A DNA stretch of 16,935 nucleotides, taken from NCBI GenBank assembly GCA_030040475.1, contig JASHTQ010000641.1, positions 1 through 16,935 on the forward strand, in the 5' to 3' direction. The notes under the pieces are model-generated. The model was given only the letters and a program-made list of their open reading frames with translations. It did not search any database and was not told where the DNA came from. The position numbers and the translations under genes were made by a program. Below, piece by piece: positions 1 through 6,323 of this stretch. Source of the DNA: Streptosporangiaceae bacterium. GTDB lineage: Bacteria; Actinomycetota; Actinomycetes; Streptosporangiales; Streptosporangiaceae. Each line of letters begins with the position of its first letter. The first letter of the stretch is position 1.

Positions 1-33
1 GACAACGTGATGTACTACGGGCCGGCTGCCTAG
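1..33 (+). CDS. 3' end of an unidentified gene (partial)
   Basis: The first ten codons of frame 1 read DNVMYYGPAA and end in TAG at 31-33. This would be the last part of a gene that starts upstream of the window. It is too short to identify. The following 370 bases hold no convincing gene, which fits a 3' end here, but the frame choice cannot be tested from so little sequence. Confidence 0.3.
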   Translation, partial: DNVMYYGPAA

Positions 34-53
34 CGCCGTATCAACCGATTATT

Positions 54-134
54 GCGCGGGGTGGGGTCTGCGGGACTGCCGCGTGGGGTGGGGTCTGTGG
101 TACCGCTGCGTGGGGCGGGGCCTGCGGGGCCGCT
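54..134. repeat. 27-bp tandem repeat, three copies
   Basis: Three adjacent 27-bp units lie at 54-80, 81-107 and 108-134, each starting GCGYGGGG and ending in SCY, with several substitutions between units. They follow a probable stop codon at 31-33. The rest of the gene-free stretch up to 405 holds only a small hairpin (GTCCC at 250-254 with GGGAC at 263-267). I see no gene or clear promoter there. Confidence 0.7.
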
Positions 135-405
135 GCGGCGGGGGCCATCCACGCCGACCCCCTCTCCTCCTGCCCTGATTAGACCGCGTTTTCATTATCG
201 TGGGTCTTTACTGCCGTTATAGGGCAAGTACTGTCCCACGATCATGCCGGTCCCCGGCGGCAGGGACAGGTGCGGCAGAGGGGATGGGGCGGCTGCGGCA
301 GGAGCGATTCGCGGGGCGAACGTTACCAGCCACGGCACTGGTTGACGGCGCCCGAGGAGCCGTACCCGCGTGGCGGATGAATGGCGGCGAACGCGGCGGG
401 GCCGG

Positions 406-813
406 TCAGATGACCCCGGTCAGTCTCTCTGCCACGGCCGCGGGCGGGACCCACAGGCCGGGGCGCCCCCGGCAGGGGATGAGAGGGTCAACGGGTGCCG
501 GAAACTCGAACATCCAGTGATACCTCCCTGCCGAGGCCCAGCGGCTGGGCGAATCGGTCAGGACATCGACCAGGTAAACAACGCCGATGATCGCTCCCCG
601 CGCCCGCCATGCCGTTCGCGGCTGCCCGAAGGCTTCGGGGTCGGCCATTGTCCATAGAAGCCGGGCGGAAGCCTCAGGATCAGGATCGGCGCTCTGGCCG
701 GCATGAATCAGCAGCGGACCGCGGTAGGCGGTTCTCCACCGCCGGTTCTCGACGTCTTTGCCACCGTATATCACCGCCCAGGCCCACGGCTGCCGCAGGG
801 TCAGCGCCTTCAT
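406..813 (-). CDS. ASCH-domain protein (PUA-like fold)
   Basis: The 135-residue protein starts MKALTLRQPWAWAVIYGG and contains the ASCH signature GGKDVENRRW (residues 17-26), followed by YRGPLLIHAG and, near the C terminus, a GRPGLW segment. Members of this family are small beta-barrel proteins thought to bind RNA or modified bases; the cellular role of this one is unknown. The length is normal for a single-domain member and the protein has no signal peptide or membrane segment. The ATG at 811-813 agrees with the conserved N terminus, although no strong ribosome binding site precedes it. None of the riboswitch-like leaders found elsewhere in the window lies upstream, so it is probably not part of that set. 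Confidence 0.85.
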   Translation of the reverse strand: MKALTLRQPWAWAVIYGGKDVENRRWRTAYRGPLLIHAGQSADPDPEASARLLWTMADPEAFGQPRTAWRARGAIIGVVYLVDVLTDSPSRWASAGRYHWMFEFPAPVDPLIPCRGRPGLWVPPAAVAERLTGVI

Positions 814-1034
814 AGCCGGAGCCCGGCCACTGACCTGGTTGTACCCGCTGGTTTATGACCATTGCTCAGCGCTCTGCTCATCGATCACCTCTCAGGAGGC
901 ACGTCCCGGCACCACCAGATCACGCTGGGGGCGCGAATCCCGGTCGGCTGGTTCGCGACCGACCGAATATGGCTGGGCCTGGTGGGTGGTGGTCGCCGGC
1001 GGTTCTACATGCTCATTTCTGGTCGCCGTCACTG

Positions 1035-1067
1035 CGGTGGTAACCACCGTGGCCCGACGCCTATCCT
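1035..1067 (+). promoter_or_regulatory. Putative promoter with inverted repeat for the PP2C gene
   Basis: TATCCT at 1062-1067 is a plausible -10 box 12 bases before the start of the structured leader. A perfect 7-bp inverted repeat with a 1-base centre (CGGTGGT-A-ACCACCG, 1035-1049) covers the place where the -35 box would lie, so it could be an operator. The promoter reading is inferred from position; no good -35 hexamer is visible. Confidence 0.4.
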
Positions 1068-1078
1068 GGTGTCAACGC

Positions 1079-1158
1079 GGTGGAGGGGCTCGCCGCGCAA
1101 GCACTCGCCACTTCGCGGGCGGCACCAACGCGGCACCGCCGCCAACGGTCCCTACCGG
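1079..1158 (+). promoter_or_regulatory. Fluoride (crcB)-type riboswitch, variant, before PP2C gene
   Basis: The 5' part reads GGTGGAGGGGCTCGCC and the 3' part GCCAACGGTCCCTACC. GGUG pairs with CGCC as the pseudoknot (one wobble), and AGGGGCU pairs with the 3' GGUCCCU strand as P1. A long central hairpin with GGCGG/CCGCC lies between them. The copy belongs to the variant subgroup in which the canonical GAUG and UGAUG are replaced by GGAG and CAACG. It ends 45 bases before the PP2C start. A hairpin GUU(A)AGC-GAGGA-GCUAAC would place the ribosome binding site in its loop. Confidence 0.72.
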
Positions 1159-1203
1159 ACGTACACAGCGCTGGTACGAGGACGTTAAGCGAGGAGCTAA
1201 CGA

Positions 1204-2031
1204 ATGCACACGATCAACCTGCCGCCCTCGCGCGACCACGCCGAGATCGATCTCGGCAATGGCGCCGGAGTCAGTGACCGGGGCCTGCGGCATCGCCGCA
1301 ACGAGGACGCCATGGCCCTGGCCGCTGAGATGACACCCGATGGCCCCGTGGTGGTGGCCGTGGTCTGCGACGGCGTCTCGTCCTCGCCACGGCCCGACGA
1401 GGCGTCACGCGTAGCCGCGCAGGCGGCGCTGCCGGTCCTGCTGGCGGCCGTCCGGGAGGGCAGGGACCTGATCCAGGCCTCACGGGTCGCGGTCACGGCC
1501 GGTCGTGAATCGGTGGCCCAGCTGGACGAGCCCTCGCGCGACACCTCGGCGACGACCTTCGTCTCCTCCGTGGCGGCCCCCGGCCTGATCACCTTGTGCT
1601 GGCTTGGCGACAGCCGCGCCTACTGGCTGACTCAGCCGGAATCGGAGTCCCGCCTGCTCACCCGCGACGATTCGGTAGCCGGGGGAATGGTCGAGGCAGG
1701 CCTGGTCACCGAGGCCGTGGCCATGGCCTCGCCGCACGCGCACGTGCTGACCCGCTGGCTCGGCGGAGATGCCGTGCTCGACGGGGACCCCGGGCGCGCA
1801 CCGCACGTAGAGCAGTACTCTCCGCCGGGAGCCGGGATCCTGCTGCTGTGCTCCGATGGGCTGTGGAACTACCTGCCCGAGGCCGGGGACCTGGCCAGAC
1901 TCGCCCTGCCCAAGGCGCTGAACGACCCGCTTTCCGCCGCGGTCGACATGGTGCAGTTCGCGGTCCAGGCCGGCGGCGCCGACAACATCACTGCGATCCT
2001 GATCCCATACGTCAACCCAGGCGAGCCCTGA
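1204..2031 (+). CDS. PP2C-family (PPM) serine/threonine protein phosphatase
   Basis: The 275-residue cytosolic protein shows the PPM metal-dependent phosphatase motifs in order: RRNEDA with acidic residues E34 and D35, VCDG (D56, G57), DTSATT near 113, WLGDSRAY (134-140), LCSDGLW (215-221) and GGADNIT (257-263). These supply the aspartates that hold two Mg/Mn ions for removing phosphate from Ser/Thr. The VADGMGG motif is altered to VCDGVSSS and the usual DHS is DDS, so the active-site rim is slightly divergent. The ATG at 1204 has GAGGAG seven bases upstream. The gene stands alone and its leader carries a fluoride-type riboswitch, which suggests induction by fluoride, a known inhibitor of Mg-phosphate chemistry. 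Its substrate is unknown. Confidence 0.88.
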   Translation: MHTINLPPSRDHAEIDLGNGAGVSDRGLRHRRNEDAMALAAEMTPDGPVVVAVVCDGVSSSPRPDEASRVAAQAALPVLLAAVREGRDLIQASRVAVTAGRESVAQLDEPSRDTSATTFVSSVAAPGLITLCWLGDSRAYWLTQPESESRLLTRDDSVAGGMVEAGLVTEAVAMASPHAHVLTRWLGGDAVLDGDPGRAPHVEQYSPPGAGILLLCSDGLWNYLPEAGDLARLALPKALNDPLSAAVDMVQFAVQAGGADNITAILIPYVNPGEP

Positions 2032-2061
2032 CGGGTCAGTGCTTCGGCCGGGCCGACCGCT

Positions 2062-2628
2062 TCACGGATTCGCGGATGTCCCCAGGTCGCGGGGTGTCAC
2101 GAAATGAGTCAGCCGCGCCGAACCCGGCACGATCTCCTCCCAGGTTCCGGTGAACTCAAGGACCGCGATGGCAGCGGTGGGGAACTTGGCTCGCATGCGC
2201 TCGAACACGCCAGCGGTGTCACTCACGGCACCCGTGTCGGCAAGCCGGGGTGGCGTCGCCAGCGCGAGCGCAAGTTCCGGTACCGCGGGATCATGGCCCA
2301 CGATCAGCAGGGTCCTCGCATCCGGGTATGCACCGCGGACCAGGTCAAGAAGCTGCATTGCGGACGCCTCGTATACGCGGGTGTCGAAGCTGACCGCCGG
2401 GGTCGCCTCGAGTCCGGCCTGCGCGAGCTGCCATGTTTCGCGAGCCCGGCGGGCAGTGGAGCACACGACCTGGTCCGGCACGAGACCGACCGCACGCAGC
2501 CAGCGCCCCATGACGGGCGCAGCCCTCCTGCCCCGGCGGGCCAGCGGCCTGTCGTGGTCTGGCACGTCGGGCCACGCCGATTTGGCATGCCGCAGCAGTA
2601 CCAGATGGCGACCCGCGGCGTCCGTCAT
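2062..2628 (-). CDS. SixA-like histidine phosphatase
   Basis: The 188-residue protein starts with HLVLLRHAKSAWPD, the RHxK-type histidine phosphatase motif, with the phospho-acceptor histidine at position 14. It continues with DRPLARRGRRAAP, STARRARETW and a second conserved histidine in LLIVGHDPAV, so the catalytic set looks complete. Relatives remove phosphate from phosphohistidine proteins or small phosphometabolites; the substrate here cannot be deduced. The start lies one base after the stop of the upstream Nudix gene (TGATATG), so the two are almost certainly one mRNA controlled by the riboswitch at 3581. The usual family length is 150-180 residues. Confidence 0.87.
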   Translation of the reverse strand: MTDAAGRHLVLLRHAKSAWPDVPDHDRPLARRGRRAAPVMGRWLRAVGLVPDQVVCSTARRARETWQLAQAGLEATPAVSFDTRVYEASAMQLLDLVRGAYPDARTLLIVGHDPAVPELALALATPPRLADTGAVSDTAGVFERMRAKFPTAAIAVLEFTGTWEEIVPGSARLTHFVTPRDLGTSANP

Positions 2629-2629
2629 A

Positions 2630-3547
2630 TCACGGCCGCGGGCTGCTGAAAGCCGGGTAGTAGTCTGCCGCCGCGAGCCGGCCAGCGGAGAAGAACAAGG
2701 CCCACACGCTTCCCTTCACCGCCGGATATTCCCTCATATCCAGGCCCGCTTCCTCGGCGAGGGTAGCGAGCAGGTGCCGGATCACGGCGCCGGGTGCGCA
2801 CACGGCCGTGCTACCGCCGGCGTCCGTAAGCTCAAGGATCCGGGTCAGGCCGTCCCCGGGACGGGCGGCATAGTTCGCTTCGCCGAAGACCGGCTCGGTC
2901 TCGACGGGAAGCCCGAGCTCCGCACCGAGCGGTTGCATCGTGTCCACGAAACGGGCCTCGCACGCTGAGAGCAGCCGGGACGGCCCGAAGGCGGGCAGCG
3001 TCTGGCGCAGGGCCGTGGCCTGTGCCTGTCCCTCGACGCCCAGCGGACGGTCGCCTTCGGCGCCCTCTCGTCGTCCGTTGGACACGGCGCGGGCGTTACG
3101 TACAAGCAGGACCGCCGCAGTGGGCAGGGCGGTGTTCGCGAGCGCCTCAAGCGCGTCGATCGCGTGCAGGTCGCGCCGATAGCGAAGCCGCCATCGAGCG
3201 TCAGCCATCGGCAGCCACGCCAGCCGGTCCACTTCCGCCGTGGGCGTGAACGAGCCGTCTGTGCCCTGCATCGCCCAGTACTCGACGGTCTTGGGCCCGC
3301 CGGGAGTGGCGTAGTGTCCGATGTCCAGCCGCTTCCCGGCCGTCGCCTGGATCCCGGTCTCCTCGGTCACCTCCCGGCAGGCGGTGACCACCGGATGCTC
3401 ACCACGGCGAAGCTTCCCCTTCGGCAGCGACCAATCGTCGTACCGCGGTCGGTGCACCAGTGCCACCTCAACAGCACCGCCGTCCGACGATCTCCACAAC
3501 ACCCCGCCAGCGGCCCGGATCATCGATGACGACACATTGGACTGCAC
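2630..3547 (-). CDS. MutT1-like Nudix hydrolase with degenerate histidine-phosphatase domain
   Basis: I place the start at GTG 3545-3547 because AGGAGG lies seven bases upstream; this gives 305 residues, close to mycobacterial MutT1. Residues 8-130 form a Nudix domain with an intact box (G44, E50, R58-E59, E62-E63 in REVTEETGI), which binds Mg and cleaves nucleoside polyphosphates, for example 8-oxo-dGTP or diadenosine polyphosphates. Residues from 143 on resemble a histidine phosphatase, but the expected RH motif reads LLVRNARA, with Asn151 replacing the catalytic histidine, and the later GH motif reads APGAVI. This half is therefore probably inactive. The intact SixA-like gene follows directly in the same operon and may supply the missing activity. 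A longer frame upstream overlaps the riboswitch and is not the protein. Confidence 0.87.
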   Translation of the reverse strand: MQSNVSSSMIRAAGGVLWRSSDGGAVEVALVHRPRYDDWSLPKGKLRRGEHPVVTACREVTEETGIQATAGKRLDIGHYATPGGPKTVEYWAMQGTDGSFTPTAEVDRLAWLPMADARWRLRYRRDLHAIDALEALANTALPTAAVLLVRNARAVSNGRREGAEGDRPLGVEGQAQATALRQTLPAFGPSRLLSACEARFVDTMQPLGAELGLPVETEPVFGEANYAARPGDGLTRILELTDAGGSTAVCAPGAVIRHLLATLAEEAGLDMREYPAVKGSVWALFFSAGRLAAADYYPAFSSPRP

Positions 3548-3580
3548 GGCCGTGCCTCCTGCCTCACCACAAACTGGGCC

Positions 3581-3658
3581 AGCAGGACCCATCGGCCGTA
3601 CGGCAAGCGAGCGCGCCAGCGGACACGGGCACGTTCCCGGCGAGATCCATCGCCGGGT
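3581..3658 (-). promoter_or_regulatory. Fluoride (crcB)-type riboswitch before MutT1-like/SixA operon
   Basis: On the minus strand the 5' part is GGCGATGGATCTCGCC, followed by GGGAACG, a variable hairpin region, and GGCCGATGGGTCCTGCT. The pseudoknot is GGCG/CGCC and P1 is GGAUCU/GGGUCC. The GAUG in both loops and the GGGAAC linker match the crcB consensus. The P1 3' strand UCCUGC (3582-3587) is also complementary to GCAGGA at 3557-3562, part of the ribosome binding site, so a competing helix can hide it when no ligand is bound. TATCGT on the minus strand (3677-3682) is a possible -10 box. Confidence 0.85.
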
Positions 3659-3731
3659 GGCACACGCCACTACCTGACGATACGGCCGCGTGGCGCGCCG
3701 AGTCCAGCGAGAACCTGGCCTGCTCCGGCCG

Positions 3732-6245
3732 TCAGGCCTCGGCGTCGGCCCAGGTCTGGGTGAGCGCGGGCAGGCCGGCGAGGAGGCGGAGGGCGCCAAG
3801 ATGAGCACGCGATTCCTCCTCGGTCACCAACCCGCTGTGCAGCGCCTCGCGCTTGAGAGCGTAGGCGCGCATGTCATCGCCAGCGCGGCGCAGCGCTGCG
3901 GCCAGAGCGCGGATCATCGCCCGCCCGGTATCTGGCGGAGTGCCCTCCCCGAGCGCCAGTGCCAGGTGCCGTAGGCACAACGCCGCCGCGGCTGGCGCCT
4001 GTCCGACGGCGTCGCTGAGCGCTTCGCGTTCGCGATCGGCCAGCGCCGCGCACAGGGGGCAGGTGCCGGACTGCGGCGCAACGGCGGCCACGCGGCCGGC
4101 CAGGTCCGCGACGGTCCCTTCTCGCCTGCTGACGGAGTCCAGCGCGTCGGCCACGGCGGCGGCTAGCTTTGGGTAGCCGGCGGAAATGCCCAGCGGGGAG
4201 GCGATGGCCGCATACTGCCAGGTGTGCAGCGGGCAGAACCCGCCCGTCAGTGCGTGCCGTTCCTGGTCATCCTCGCGAGTGGCGAGGCGGAACTGGCTCC
4301 GCCGAAGGTAGTCGACAAGCGTCGCCTGCATCCGTGAGCAAACGATGCAGCTGTCAGCCGACGGGCTGGCGACCGACGGGCTGGCGACCGACGGCGGTTC
4401 AGTGTCGGCGATAACGCCGGGGTGGCGTGGCTCCGCGGCGCCCAGAGCCTCCTGGAAGTCGGCCAGCCGGGCGGCGAGGTCGTCAAGCGCCACGAGATCC
4501 TCATCGCGTGGCACTGTCTGCAGCAAGTGGCGGAAACGCTCGGCCGCCTCGCGGATCTGCCGACCAGCCAGTTCATCCAGCCTCCTGGCCCAGTCCCTCG
4601 CCGCTGCCTGGAAGGCGGCACGCGCACGTTCCTCAAATGCGACGATCGCGGCGCGGAGCGCGTCCTGTAGGTGGCGCCGAACCTCCACGTCGGCGGTATC
4701 GGCCTTGCGGCGGGACCGCCTCGGCATCTGCACCGGGACCGCCCACTCTGGGACCGTGACCGCGAGACCGGGAAGGTCTTCTGATGACCAGCCTGCCGCC
4801 TCGCGACGGTCATCGACACAAGCCAGGTCGGCCATCCCGGCGCCAATTACGCCGGGCGAGCGCGACATCTCAAGCAACTCGCCGATCTCGCCGGCCGCCA
4901 AGCCGGTGAGCAGTTCGTGCGCCTCACCCACCCGTCGGTGCAGCCAGCCACCGACGACGTCACGCCCGGCTTCCTCGAGCTTGCTCTGGGCGTCCGCTAG
5001 GACGCTGCGGACGGTGCCGTCGCCGACGGCGCCCAGTGCTTCGTCGGCGCGCGGCTCGATCAGCTCCCGCAAACCCGTCTGCCAGGCAGGGCTCCGAGCG
5101 GCGAGCAACTGCGGCAAGCCGGTGTCGACTCGGTCGGCGATCGTGCCCGCCGCGGCGCTGAGCTGCCTGCCGAGTTCGGCCATGCGCGTGTCGAAGGCGG
5201 CGAGCACCGCTGAAGGGTCGGGCCCGCCGTCAAGGCGGAGCCGACCGAGCCGCAGGTCACGCCGCTGGCCGGAAACGAGCCGGGCGGCGCGGTCGGCGAT
5301 ATTGCCAAGGAACACACGCGTCTTGCCCGTGGTCAGGAACTCATCCAACGTGGCGCGAAGCTGCTCCACACCGCTGCCCGACAATCGCCCGCTATCTCCT
5401 TGGACGACCGCCTCCAGCGCGTCGCGTGCCGACAAGGCGAACAAGCGGGGCTCGTCGATTCCCAGGTCATCGCGCAAGCGGCGGCGGACGAACTCCATCG
5501 CCGCCGCGACGTCATTGCCGGAGACCAGGTCGCGCTTGTTGAGCACGAGGAACAACCGGCCGACATGCCTGGCCGCGTCGGCCAGGAAATCGACCTCGGC
5601 CTCGGTCAGCGGCGAGTCCAAGCCGGTAACGAATATCACCGCGTCCGCCTCGGGCAGGAACTGCCTGGTGGTCGCGGTGTTGATCTCGATCGCCGACCCG
5701 ACACCTGGAGTGTCGACGAACTCGAACCCGAGCCGCAGGATCTCCGCAGGGATCTCGACCTGGACCGACACCACCTGCAGCTCCGCGCGCCTGGCGCTGG
5801 CCTGCGCCACGAAGCCGGCCACCTCGGTCAGCGGCACCTCCACGGGCAGCGGCGATGCCCGGCGGTGCACGGTCGCGCGGGGCCTGCTGCCGAACCGGAC
5901 CGTGGTGATCACCGAGGTCATCGGCAGCGCGCCCATCGGCAGGTAGGGGCCGCCGAGCAGCGCGTTCATCAGCGTGGTCTTCCCCCGGCTGAACTGGCCC
6001 ACGACGGCGAGCTTGAACGTGTCGGCGGCCAGCCGCGCCAGCAGTTCCCTCGCCCGCTTCTCGGCCAGCTGATCCTCGGACGCGCGCGCCACGTACAGCG
6101 CCGCCCGGATCATGTCGCCGAGCTCGAGACGGCGGTCCCGGTAGGTCCTCAGCCCGTTCAGCCGTCCGCCGGGCGCTGCCGACTCCGCCGGGCCGGGCTG
6201 GCGCGGATCAGGATCGGCGGGTTCGGGCGACGGTGCTGACGGCAT
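3732..6245 (-). CDS. Dynamin-like GTPase with two C-terminal CxxC/CxxH zinc-binding-like motifs
   Basis: The start is ATG 6243-6245, preceded by GGAGG and placed just after a riboswitch; this gives 837 residues. A GTPase domain of the bacterial dynamin type is complete: P-loop GQFSRGKT (83-90), a Thr-rich switch region around LPMTSVITT, DTPG (178-181) and NKRD (236-239). The middle is long, charged and helical, as in dynamin stalks. The C-terminal 207 residues hold two cysteine/histidine sets, C633-C636 with C671-H674 and C729-C732 with C757-H760, each CxxC then CxxH, resembling DUF6062-like proteins and probably binding two zinc ions. No membrane helix is visible. Such GTPases reshape or repair membranes, which is inferred here. 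A 15-bp tandem repeat (4358-4395) encodes the PSVAS linker before the first cysteine pair. Confidence 0.83.
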   Translation of the reverse strand: MPSAPSPEPADPDPRQPGPAESAAPGGRLNGLRTYRDRRLELGDMIRAALYVARASEDQLAEKRARELLARLAADTFKLAVVGQFSRGKTTLMNALLGGPYLPMGALPMTSVITTVRFGSRPRATVHRRASPLPVEVPLTEVAGFVAQASARRAELQVVSVQVEIPAEILRLGFEFVDTPGVGSAIEINTATTRQFLPEADAVIFVTGLDSPLTEAEVDFLADAARHVGRLFLVLNKRDLVSGNDVAAAMEFVRRRLRDDLGIDEPRLFALSARDALEAVVQGDSGRLSGSGVEQLRATLDEFLTTGKTRVFLGNIADRAARLVSGQRRDLRLGRLRLDGGPDPSAVLAAFDTRMAELGRQLSAAAGTIADRVDTGLPQLLAARSPAWQTGLRELIEPRADEALGAVGDGTVRSVLADAQSKLEEAGRDVVGGWLHRRVGEAHELLTGLAAGEIGELLEMSRSPGVIGAGMADLACVDDRREAAGWSSEDLPGLAVTVPEWAVPVQMPRRSRRKADTADVEVRRHLQDALRAAIVAFEERARAAFQAAARDWARRLDELAGRQIREAAERFRHLLQTVPRDEDLVALDDLAARLADFQEALGAAEPRHPGVIADTEPPSVASPSVASPSADSCIVCSRMQATLVDYLRRSQFRLATREDDQERHALTGGFCPLHTWQYAAIASPLGISAGYPKLAAAVADALDSVSRREGTVADLAGRVAAVAPQSGTCPLCAALADREREALSDAVGQAPAAAALCLRHLALALGEGTPPDTGRAMIRALAAALRRAGDDMRAYALKREALHSGLVTEEESRAHLGALRLLAGLPALTQTWADAEA
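4358..4395. repeat. 15-bp in-frame tandem repeat inside the GTPase gene
   Basis: Two full units of CCGACGGGCTGGCGA (4358-4372 and 4373-4387) and a partial third encode a repeated PSVAS linker on the minus strand. The repeat sits between the helical middle and the zinc-binding-like C terminus and is in frame, so changes in copy number would only alter linker length. Confidence 0.75.
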
Positions 6246-6261
6246 TCGACCTCCGGGTCGT

Positions 6262-6323
6262 GGCCAGGGACCGTCAGCGGGCCGCGCACGCGGCCGCGAA
6301 ACCAGGGTGAGCCCCATCACCCA
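6262..6323 (-). promoter_or_regulatory. Fluoride (crcB)-type riboswitch before dynamin-like GTPase gene
   Basis: The minus strand reads GGGTGATGGGGCTCACCC, then a GC-rich hairpin (GCGGCCGCG/CGCGGCC), then GCTGACGGTCCCTGGCC. The pseudoknot GGUG/CACC is a compensated version of the GGCG/CGCC seen in other copies. P1 is GGGGCU/GGUCCC. GAUG and GCUGA are kept, so this copy is close to canonical. The ribosome binding site lies in the hairpin CGACC-CGGA-GGTCG (6247-6260). CACAAT at 6333-6338 on the minus strand is a weak -10 candidate. Confidence 0.87.

Noticed and set aside
54..134. CRISPR-like array
   Set aside because: The repeats are directly adjacent with no spacers and vary between copies.
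200..657. Two overlapping open frames on the plus strand near the window start
   Set aside because: Arg- and Gly-rich composition without protein-like pattern; partly antisense to the ASCH gene. They look like chance frames in GC-rich DNA.
758..1333. Open frame with a hydrophobic stretch (WAWWVVVAGG...) upstream of PP2C
   Set aside because: It has no start signal near the hydrophobic part, overlaps the ASCH gene on the other strand, the promoter, the riboswitch and the start of PP2C, and changes character along its length.
3548..3808. N-terminal extension of the MutT1-like protein
   Set aside because: The extension would read through the riboswitch and overlap the end of the GTPase gene, while GTG 3547 has an ideal ribosome site and matches the family length.
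4345..5946. Long plus-strand frame (533 codons) opposite the GTPase gene
   Set aside because: It is Ser/Arg/Pro-rich and mirrors the GTPase codons. The minus strand has all GTPase motifs, a ribosome site and a riboswitch.
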